From Chryseobacterium sp. ERMR1:04 (GTDB taxonomy: Bacteria > Bacteroidota > Bacteroidia > Flavobacteriales > Weeksellaceae), in assembly GCF_001297705.1 (NCBI RefSeq), contig NZ_LIRF01000008.1:434001-498000 (forward strand): a stretch of DNA of 64,000 nucleotides, read 5' to 3'. Shown in pieces: positions 35,092 through 43,008 of this stretch (position 1 is the first letter of the stretch; each line of letters starts with the position of its first letter). The translations under genes and the position numbers were made by a program. Below the pieces are notes generated by a model. It had not been told where the DNA came from, searched no databases, and was given only the letters and a program-made list of their open reading frames with translations.

Positions 35092-36519
35092 CTATGCCAA
35101 TAACTCCGGATGTTCGTTAAAAGTTTTCCATAATAACTCTCCAAATAAGGTATTCGACCATGCAAACCATTCTCTGGTGAATTTTTTATCATCATCCTTA
35201 TTGAAAGATTCATGCATAAAACCTGTTCCTCCGTGAGTTTTCTGTAATGTGTTGATACACCATTTAATCTCACTTTGATCTTTGGAAGTCAACGCTTTCA
35301 TAATGATACTCATTGGCCAGATCATATCAAGACCAATGTGTGGACCTCCAATCCCTTCTGCCAATTTACCTTTGAAAAAGAATGGGTTGTTTTCTGACCA
35401 GACAAATTTTCTGGTATTAACATACACAGGATCATCAGATTTCACAGCTCCCAAATAAGGCAATCCTAGCAAGCTTGGACAGTTGGCATCATCCATCAGG
35501 TTATAACTTCCAAAGCCATTGACTTCAAAAGCATATATTTTTCCGTATTGAGGGTGATCGTAAATTCCATATTTCTTAATCGCGCCCTCTACCTCATCTG
35601 CAAGGCTGTTAAGCTGCTGAGCCAATGCTTTTTCATTTTTGATTTGTGAAACCATTTCTGCAGCCTGACGTAAACTTATCACTACAAATAGATTAGACGG
35701 AATCAGGAATCCATAAATAGTAGCATCATCACTTGGACGGAACATAGAACTGATTAATCCAACCGGTTTTGTAGGATAGCCATATCCTCCCATCGGAACA
35801 CCATCTGTAGCCCAAGCTGTTGTACGCTCGAATTTATAAGGTCCTAAATCTTTTTTCCTCTGCTGCTCGGTAAACGTCTGTAAAGTAAGTTTAATCCCCT
35901 GTAACCAATTGGCATCGAAAGGCTTTGTATCTCCTGTTGTTTTCCAGAAATGATATGCTAAACGAATAGGATAACACAATGAATCGATCTCCCATTTTCT
36001 CTCATGGATTCCAGGCTTCATATCGGTGTGATCATATTCTTTCCACTTGCTTATTTTCTGGTCATCATTGTAGAAAGCATTGGCATACGGATCTTTCAGA
36101 ATAAACGTGGTCTGCTTGTGGATTACTCCAGAGATCAGTTTATGTAGTTTCTCATCTTTCTTTGAGAACTGCAGATAAGGGAAAACCTGTGCAGAACTGT
36201 CTCTAAGCCACATGGCATCAATATCACCAGTAATCACGTACGTATCCGGATTACCGTTATTTTCACTATAAAAAACAGTTGTATCTAATGTATTTGGAAA
36301 ACAGTTTTCAAAAAGCCAAGCTAATTCTTTATTTTTAACTTTACTTTTAAAAGCTGAAATTGCACCTTCTACTGATTCGCTGGTAAAATGTCTTTTATCC
36401 TTAGCCACTCGAACAATCGGGAAGCCATCCAGAACCAGATTTTTTGCAAAAATATTTTGAGTAAACAGCAATCCGGCTCCTGCCAGTGCACTTGTTTTAA
36501 TAAAATTTCTCCTTTCCAT
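35092..36519 (-). CDS. GH125 exo-alpha-1,6-mannosidase
   Basis: 475 residues. The N terminus MERRNFIKTSALAGAGLLF has a twin-arginine look, so export by Tat is possible. The (alpha/alpha)6 barrel carries ITGDIDAMWLRDSSAQVFPYL, ERKWEIDSLCYPIRLAYHFW, SSMFRPSDDATIYGFLIPSN, YNLMDDANCPSLLGLPYLG and FNKDDDKKFTREWFAWSNTLFGELL, all hallmark parts of GH125. The enzyme should remove alpha-1,6-linked mannose after GH92 trimming. It follows the GH92 gene by 31 bases and precedes the GH18 gene by 115 bases. Confidence 0.93.
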   Translation of the reverse strand: MERRNFIKTSALAGAGLLFTQNIFAKNLVLDGFPIVRVAKDKRHFTSESVEGAISAFKSKVKNKELAWLFENCFPNTLDTTVFYSENNGNPDTYVITGDIDAMWLRDSSAQVFPYLQFSKKDEKLHKLISGVIHKQTTFILKDPYANAFYNDDQKISKWKEYDHTDMKPGIHERKWEIDSLCYPIRLAYHFWKTTGDTKPFDANWLQGIKLTLQTFTEQQRKKDLGPYKFERTTAWATDGVPMGGYGYPTKPVGLISSMFRPSDDATIYGFLIPSNLFVVISLRQAAEMVSQIKNEKALAQQLNSLADEVEGAIKKYGIYDHPQYGKIYAFEVNGFGSYNLMDDANCPSLLGLPYLGAVKSDDPVYVNTRKFVWSENNPFFFKGKLAEGIGGPHIGLDMIWPMSIIMKALTSKDQSEIKWCINTLQKTHGGTGFMHESFNKDDDKKFTREWFAWSNTLFGELLWKTFNEHPELLA

Positions 36520-36550
36520 TGATACGTTATTTCGTTATTTTTTATTAATC

Positions 36551-38782
36551 TTATTTTACAGGTTTATTTCCCATCACAAATCTCAGTTCCCCTCCGTTCA
36601 TGATGTCACTGTGATTAAGTTCCCAGCTTTTATACTCTTTACCATTAAGGAACATTTTCTGAACATAGATATTTTTATCAGAAATTTTATCTGCAATGAC
36701 AGTGAAAGTTTTTCCATTTTCTAATTTAAGAGAAGCTTTCGGAAACTGAGGCGCTCCGATTGCATACACAGGCTTACCAGGTGTCACCGGATAGAATCCT
36801 AATGAAGAGAAAATATACCATGCCGACATTTGTCCGCAATCTTCATTGTTTACGATTCCGTCAGGCTTTGCAGCATACATATTATCACGGATGAATTTGA
36901 TCATTTTCTGTGTCTTGTAAGGACTTCCCACATAGTTGTAAAGATAAGGAACGTGGTGTCCCGGCTCATCTCCAAATCCTAAAGAACCAATGAATCCTGA
37001 AATATCTACGTGCTGTTCTCCCTCCATTTTAAGGGCTTCGGTAAAGGTTTTATCTAATTTGTTTTCGAAACCTTTTTTTCCTCCGTATAAGTCCATCATT
37101 TCATCAATCTTATGAGGAACAAAGAAATCATACGCCCAGATATTTCCAGAAACCCAGTGTGGCTGAAGTTTTTTCCAGTCGTTCAATACAAAATCTGGTA
37201 AGAATTTACCGTTTTTCTGTTTTGGCCAGAAATGATTATTTTCTTTATTAAAAGTATTTAAAAAGCTCATAGAACGCTTTCTGTACACTTCTGCTTCGTC
37301 TTTTTTGCCCAGCTTTTCTGCAAGTTGCTGGATACACCAGTCATCATAAGCATATTCCAACGTGGCAGAAACAGAAGCTCCGTTTTCTGAAGGGGTATAG
37401 CCTAATTTAATATAGTCATTAAGACCTCCGCCTCCATCACTGCTGCTCATTTTATCGGTTAAAGAAGCATCTTTCATGGCTGCAAACGCTTTTTCTTCAT
37501 CAATACCCGGTACTCCTTTAGAAATAGCATCCCAGATTACCGATACACTATGATAGCCAAGCATACAGAAATTATCGTATCCACAAAGTTCCCAAATCGG
37601 CATATGATCTTTACGGTCTGTATATCGGCTGATTAAAGAGTTTGCAAATTCTTTCGTATGTTTTTGATCCATAATGGTCAACAAAGGATGGGTAGCTCTA
37701 AAACCATCCCAATAAGAATAGGTACTGTAGTTGGTAAACCACTTGGTATTCATATTTTCCTGTGCTGCCACATAGTCTCCGTTGGCATCCATATAAAGAT
37801 TAGGAGCAATAAATGTATGATAAACCCCTGTATAGAAGATTTTTCTCTGGTCATTTGTTCCACCTGTTACTTCAAATCTACCGATCAGATCTCTCCATGT
37901 TTTCTGTGCCGTTTCTTTCGCTTGAGCAAAGTCTACATTTTTGGCTTCGGTATCAAAATTTTCCTGTGCATTTTCTGTACTTACCGGAGATAAAGAGACT
38001 TTCACCTCAATACTTTCATTGTCTTCCGTAGAGAATTTCACATACGCTTTAGCATCTTTAGCCAAAGCCATTTTTTCATTGCTTTTTATTTTTCCTTCCG
38101 CATATACTCCATAAGATTTAAACGGTTTGGAAAACTCCATCACAAAATAAGCAAATCGCTTTCCTCCCCAGCCATTGCTGTAGCAATATCCTTTAATTTT
38201 ATTATTTCCTTCTATACTTACCAGCGTATGATAAATATTTCCAAAGATTTTATTGGTAGGATCTATAATGATATTAGATTCATCACTTTTTGGGAAGGTA
38301 TATTTATGAAAACCTACCCTTGGAGAAGTTGTTAATTCTGCTTTAATTCCATAACTGTCCAGCATAACAGAGTAATACCCCGGCGATGCAGTCTCTCTTT
38401 CGTGGCTGAATTTTGAGCGATAGCCTGTTTCAGGATTCTCTTCTGTACCCGGCGTCATCTTTAAGGCACCCACCGTTGGCATGACCAGAATATCTCCAAG
38501 ATCTGCCCAACCTGTCCCACTAAGGTGGTTATGACTGAATCCCATAATCGTCTTACTGCTGTAATGGTATCCTGAACACCAGTCCCAATCTCCACTTTTT
38601 GTATTCTGATCCGGACTTAGCTGGATCATTCCAAATGGCGTTGTAGCTCCTGGAAAAGTATGACCATGGCCACCTGTTCCGATGAACGGATCTACCCAAG
38701 AAAGAACATCATTCTTCTGTTGTTGAGCATGCCCCGTAGAGAGCAGAGCGGTAAAAAAATAGATAAGCAATTCTTTCTTCAT
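36551..38782 (-). CDS. GH92 alpha-1,2-mannosidase (second paralogue)
   Basis: 743 residues with a signal peptide (MKKELLIYFFTALLSTGHAQ). Beta-sandwich (VDPFIGTGGHGHTFPGATTPFGM) followed by an (alpha/alpha)6 barrel with YWDGFRATHPLLTI, GYDNFCMLGYHSVSVI and HHVPYLYNYVGSPYKTQ. The base region NNEDCGQMSAWYIFSSLGFYPV is the canonical alpha-1,2-type motif. It should remove the outer alpha-1,2 mannoses of high-mannose glycans in the periplasm. It lies between the GH130 and GH125 genes. Confidence 0.94.
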   Translation of the reverse strand: MKKELLIYFFTALLSTGHAQQQKNDVLSWVDPFIGTGGHGHTFPGATTPFGMIQLSPDQNTKSGDWDWCSGYHYSSKTIMGFSHNHLSGTGWADLGDILVMPTVGALKMTPGTEENPETGYRSKFSHERETASPGYYSVMLDSYGIKAELTTSPRVGFHKYTFPKSDESNIIIDPTNKIFGNIYHTLVSIEGNNKIKGYCYSNGWGGKRFAYFVMEFSKPFKSYGVYAEGKIKSNEKMALAKDAKAYVKFSTEDNESIEVKVSLSPVSTENAQENFDTEAKNVDFAQAKETAQKTWRDLIGRFEVTGGTNDQRKIFYTGVYHTFIAPNLYMDANGDYVAAQENMNTKWFTNYSTYSYWDGFRATHPLLTIMDQKHTKEFANSLISRYTDRKDHMPIWELCGYDNFCMLGYHSVSVIWDAISKGVPGIDEEKAFAAMKDASLTDKMSSSDGGGGLNDYIKLGYTPSENGASVSATLEYAYDDWCIQQLAEKLGKKDEAEVYRKRSMSFLNTFNKENNHFWPKQKNGKFLPDFVLNDWKKLQPHWVSGNIWAYDFFVPHKIDEMMDLYGGKKGFENKLDKTFTEALKMEGEQHVDISGFIGSLGFGDEPGHHVPYLYNYVGSPYKTQKMIKFIRDNMYAAKPDGIVNNEDCGQMSAWYIFSSLGFYPVTPGKPVYAIGAPQFPKASLKLENGKTFTVIADKISDKNIYVQKMFLNGKEYKSWELNHSDIMNGGELRFVMGNKPVK

Positions 38783-38902
38783 GATAGGTATATCGGGCTT
38801 TTTAATATAAAAATTTGTCTAAAAATATGAAAACCAAAACAAAGATCTTTACTCGAAAAAAAATAAGTTGATCTACATATTCCGTAAAAAATTCTAACTG
38901 AC

Positions 38903-39874
38903 TTAGATTGAGTTCTTTTTCATAAAATCAATTATTTCTGAAATATATCCGAAGGCAATAGCCACCACCGTATCGGCAGCGCCATAATACACGGAAACTT
39001 TATCTCCTTCTGTTAATGCAGCACAAGGAAAAACTACATTCGGCACATCTCCTGTTAACTCATACGATTCTGCAGGAGCCAATAAATATGGCTTCGTTCT
39101 ATACAGTACTTTGGTAGGATCTTCAAGATCCAGCAATGCTGCTCCCATTGAATATCGGAAACCTCTGCAGGTATTAATTACACCATGATAGAAAAGCAGC
39201 CATCCTTCTTCTGTTTTAATAGGAACCGGGCCACCACCAATCTTGGTACATTGCCATGCACTATCTTCAAAAGGCGTTACTTTCATTACGCAACGGTGTT
39301 CTCCCCAATATTTCATATCAGGACTGTAGCTGATGTAAATATCTCCAAAAGGAGTGTGCCCATTATCACTTGGACGGCTCAACATTGCATATTTACCATT
39401 GATTTTTTCAGGGAAAAGCACTCCATTTCTGTTGAATGGCAGAAAAGCATTTTCACACTGGAAAAACTCTTTAAAATCGAAAGTATAGCCAATTCCGATG
39501 GTAGGTCCATTATATCCATTACACCAGGTAATCCAATAACGGTCTTCTATAAAAGTGACACGAGGATCATATTTGTAGTCGGATTCTATCATTTCAGTAT
39601 TGCCTGCCTTCATTTCAATAGGATCATGATTGATCTCCCAATTGATTCCATCTTTACTGAAACCAGCAAAAATATTCATCTGCACGGCTTTGTTATCACA
39701 TCTGAATACGCCTGCAAATCCGTCCTCAAAAGAAGTTACGGCACTATTGAATATACTGTTCGACGTTGGTATTGCATATCTGTTAATGATCGGGTTTTCG
39801 GAGAACCTCCACATAATATCATTGCTATCTTCCGGGCGATCCTGCCAAGGGATCATTACTGATTGAGCTGTCAT
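38903..39874 (-). CDS. GH130 mannoside phosphorylase
   Basis: 323 residues, no signal peptide, so cytosolic. The five-bladed propeller has ENPIINRYAIPTSNSIFNSA near the start, WCNGYNGPTIGIGYTFDF, then PIKTEEGWLLFYHG and YYGAADTVVAIAFG. GH130 enzymes phosphorolyse beta-mannosides; in Bacteroides thetaiotaomicron (BT1033) the substrate is Man-beta-1,4-GlcNAc from N-glycans, giving mannose-1-phosphate. The locus supports that here. It follows the MFS gene by 31 bases. Confidence 0.93.
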   Translation of the reverse strand: MTAQSVMIPWQDRPEDSNDIMWRFSENPIINRYAIPTSNSIFNSAVTSFEDGFAGVFRCDNKAVQMNIFAGFSKDGINWEINHDPIEMKAGNTEMIESDYKYDPRVTFIEDRYWITWCNGYNGPTIGIGYTFDFKEFFQCENAFLPFNRNGVLFPEKINGKYAMLSRPSDNGHTPFGDIYISYSPDMKYWGEHRCVMKVTPFEDSAWQCTKIGGGPVPIKTEEGWLLFYHGVINTCRGFRYSMGAALLDLEDPTKVLYRTKPYLLAPAESYELTGDVPNVVFPCAALTEGDKVSVYYGAADTVVAIAFGYISEIIDFMKKNSI

Positions 39875-39905
39875 AAAGTATTTTTTACTTTTTATTTAAT
39901 TTTGT

Positions 39906-41207
39906 TTATTGATTGATCTCTTGTTCTTTTTGATTTTCCAAATAGGGGAACGGAACAAATAATGTCACTAAAAATGCCGGAATCGTAGCTACTAAAACCC
40001 AGATGAAAAACATTTTATATCCTATACAGTCGCTGATCATCCCGCTGAACATTCCCGGAATCATCACCCCAAGATTCATAATACCGGTGGCAAATGCATA
40101 ATGGGCTGTTTTATGTTTTCCGGGCGCTATCTGTTGCATCATATAAAGCATAAGCCCTACAAACCCAAACCCATAACCAAAGTATTCTACCACAACAGCA
40201 ATACCTACCGGTAAAAGATCAACCGGCTGATAGTAAGCTAATAAAGCATATACAATGAATGGAATATTGAAAGCGCAACACAGCCAGATTAACGATTTTT
40301 TTAGTCCACGGGCTGAAATAAAATATCCCGCCAGCACAGATCCTAAAATAAATGCGGCTGAACCATACGTCCCATAAATAAGTCCTATTTCTGAGGTAGA
40401 TAATCCTAATCCTCCTGAAGATCTTGGCGCTTTAAAAAATAAAGGCGCAATTTTGATGGCAAAACCTTCCGCAAAACGATATAGGATAATGAACAAGATA
40501 GACCATATAATTTTTCGTTTTGTAAAGAAAGAGGTAATAACTTCCAACAATTCTTTACGGACATTTCTAGCTGATTTTTCTTCTTTTGGTACTTCTCTCT
40601 CTTCTTTTGGCAAGATGAAATAATGATAAACAGCGAGCGCAAAAAATAACAATGCATAAATCCCCATAATAAGCATCCATGCATGGGTAACGCCTTTTGT
40701 TTTTTCTAAAACTCCGGCGAAATATACCAATGCTCCACTGCTGATAATCTTTGCCAAATTGTAGAAGGCACCCTGCCAGCCAATATATTTTGCCTGTTCT
40801 TTGTTGGTAAGGAAACCAATATACGTTCCATCTGCTACCACATCATGTGTTGCTCCACAAAATGCAACAACTGCAAAAAGTGCAATGCTGTATTTAAAAA
40901 AATCGGGTAACTGAAGACTTAAAGCAACGAGTGCAAATAGAATTCCTATGGCAAACTGGGTAAATACAACAAAGAATTTTTTAGTTTTATAAATCTCCAG
41001 AAAAGGACTCCACAATGGTTTTAATGTCCATGAGAACATGATAAGCGCCGTCCAGAAAGTAATTTTGGAATCTGAAATCCCCATATCCTTATACATAATT
41101 CCGGATACGGCATTAATGGTTACAAAGGGCATTCCCATTGCAAAATATAAGGTCGAGATCCAGAGGATAGGGTTTACCAGACGGTTTCCTGAGTTGTTTT
41201 TTATCAT
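39906..41207 (-). CDS. MFS transporter (AmpG/SLC45-like)
   Basis: 433 residues with about 12 hydrophobic segments and a charged central loop near 205-225 (KEEREVPKEEKSARN). Visible parts include LYFAMGMPFVTINAVSGIMYKD and LMLYMMQQIAPGKHKTAHYAFATG. The resemblance is to transporters for disaccharides or muropeptides. Between SusD and GH130, a role in taking Man-GlcNAc across the inner membrane is inferred. Separated from the SusD stop by about 158 bases. Confidence 0.85.
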   Translation of the reverse strand: MIKNNSGNRLVNPILWISTLYFAMGMPFVTINAVSGIMYKDMGISDSKITFWTALIMFSWTLKPLWSPFLEIYKTKKFFVVFTQFAIGILFALVALSLQLPDFFKYSIALFAVVAFCGATHDVVADGTYIGFLTNKEQAKYIGWQGAFYNLAKIISSGALVYFAGVLEKTKGVTHAWMLIMGIYALLFFALAVYHYFILPKEEREVPKEEKSARNVRKELLEVITSFFTKRKIIWSILFIILYRFAEGFAIKIAPLFFKAPRSSGGLGLSTSEIGLIYGTYGSAAFILGSVLAGYFISARGLKKSLIWLCCAFNIPFIVYALLAYYQPVDLLPVGIAVVVEYFGYGFGFVGLMLYMMQQIAPGKHKTAHYAFATGIMNLGVMIPGMFSGMISDCIGYKMFFIWVLVATIPAFLVTLFVPFPYLENQKEQEINQ

Positions 41208-41365
41208 GCTTAAAACTAAAATACTAAATGAAAAGAGACATCTTACTATTTCATCCCGGCTAAAATGAAACTATATAAAGAGGTTAACCTCTCCAACCGA
41301 AATGAAAGTATCAAATAAAAACCTGATTCCTAAGATGCCTCTATATTTTGAGTGATTTTGATTAA

Positions 41366-42991
41366 TTATTTCTTATCCCACCATAGCTTAGTTGCTCCGG
41401 TATCTGGTCCGCTAAGCGTTTGTAAAGCCTGTTGATAATTATAAAGTGATGTTTTAGTCTCGATAGTGAAAGGAATTCTTCGGATCATAGCATCCGTACT
41501 GATCAATCCGCCACTATCATTTTTTCTTATTTTGAAGAGAATAGGATATCCTGTTCTTCTCTGTTCTGCCCAAGCTTCGGGTCCGTTAGGATAAAGACAC
41601 AACCATTTCTGGGTAATAATTCTTTCTAATTTTCTTTCGTTTGTATCTGTATTATTCCAACCAATGGTAATTGTACTTAACTGAGGGTTTCCAGCAGCTA
41701 CATTATTGTCTGCATTTTTTGGATCAACATAAGCTTTTTCCGTATAAGTGGTATTGGCAAGATAAACATCAACGTCAGCACTCTTTCCCCATTCACCGAA
41801 AGATTGGCGAACTCCGTTTTCATAATTGGTTTGAATATCTCCTGCTCCTGCATACCCTCTTAGAGCGGCCTCAGCTTTCAGGAAATAGGTTTCTGCTGCG
41901 GTAAATAATTTCATTTTACCATCAGTTCCAGAAAAATAATCTCCGTTTGCCGATTTGGCCTGTGGTTGTGAAAATCCACCATAGGTTGCTTTACCATTTA
42001 ACAAATCAATTCCCTGACGTATTCCTATATATTGCCCATGAACACTGCTGTCCGTTGCCGGAAGAGCATACGCAGAAAGTCTTGAATCTTTATATCCGTT
42101 CATAAAAGCCATTAAAGGGGCACCTATGAAACAGTCTCTATCCCCTTCGATGATTGTACTCAATTCTGACCTTCCTACACTAATTAATGCGTTATCTGCA
42201 TTATCAGTAATCAATCCTGCGGACGACGCAAGAGCTTCCTCAGCATATTGTCTAGATTTCACAGGGTCAGCGTAGCTCATTCTCATGGCTAATCTCAGCT
42301 TAAGAGAATTGGCAAATTTTGCCCACTTTACCATATCTCCACCATATACCAAATCAGCATTTTTTAGTGAAGATTTATCTTCTACATTTTGTGTAGCCGA
42401 TGTAGCAATTATTTTCTGTAAATCATTAATCGCTACAGTAAGATCAGCAATAAAATAATTGTAGGCATCTTGTTGAGAGTCAAAATCTGTAGTTCCGTTA
42501 GGATTTGGCTTTTCATATTTACTGTATACCACGGGCCCATGATTGTCTGAAACTCTTGCTGCTGTAATAACTTTCAGAATTTTTTTAACGGCAAATGTTC
42601 CCGTAAAATCTACTCCTTCATAGATTACTTTCGCAGCATTATCAATAATGATAGAATAATTGAAAATATCCTGCTGTCTGGCAACAATTTTATTATTCCA
42701 GTCATCCACCATAGAATAGGTAAGATTATTTACCCCACTATTGAATGGAGTTGCAGTACTGAACATTCCAGAGTACATATCTGCACTCAAATTAGGATAT
42801 CGTTGATAATCTGCCTGCAACCCACGTTGCATAGATTTCATAGGATCAACAACAGCAATAAAATCTGCATAAAAATTTTCAGGTCCGCCTAGTTTTTCCT
42901 GATTATATTGGTCAAAGTCATTAGTACATCCTGAGATCGAAAACAGCACTACAGTACCGAATACCAATGTTTTAATAGTATTGATTTTCAT
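41366..42991 (-). CDS. SusD/RagB-like surface glycan-binding lipoprotein
   Basis: 541 residues. The lipoprotein signal MKINTIKTLVFGTVVLFSIS is followed by Cys22 (GCTNDFDQYNQ). The mature chain has TPR-like helices: NNLTYSMVDDWNNKI, FANSLKLRLAMRMSYADP, YFLKAEAALRG and WLCLYPNGPEAWAEQRRTGYPI, typical of the SusD-like family 2. It sits on the cell surface as the lid of the SusC barrel. The gene follows SusC by 17 bases. The sugar bound is inferred to be N-glycan. Confidence 0.95.
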   Translation of the reverse strand: MKINTIKTLVFGTVVLFSISGCTNDFDQYNQEKLGGPENFYADFIAVVDPMKSMQRGLQADYQRYPNLSADMYSGMFSTATPFNSGVNNLTYSMVDDWNNKIVARQQDIFNYSIIIDNAAKVIYEGVDFTGTFAVKKILKVITAARVSDNHGPVVYSKYEKPNPNGTTDFDSQQDAYNYFIADLTVAINDLQKIIATSATQNVEDKSSLKNADLVYGGDMVKWAKFANSLKLRLAMRMSYADPVKSRQYAEEALASSAGLITDNADNALISVGRSELSTIIEGDRDCFIGAPLMAFMNGYKDSRLSAYALPATDSSVHGQYIGIRQGIDLLNGKATYGGFSQPQAKSANGDYFSGTDGKMKLFTAAETYFLKAEAALRGYAGAGDIQTNYENGVRQSFGEWGKSADVDVYLANTTYTEKAYVDPKNADNNVAAGNPQLSTITIGWNNTDTNERKLERIITQKWLCLYPNGPEAWAEQRRTGYPILFKIRKNDSGGLISTDAMIRRIPFTIETKTSLYNYQQALQTLSGPDTGATKLWWDKK

Positions 42992-43008
42992 TTTCTTAAT
43001 TGTAAAAG

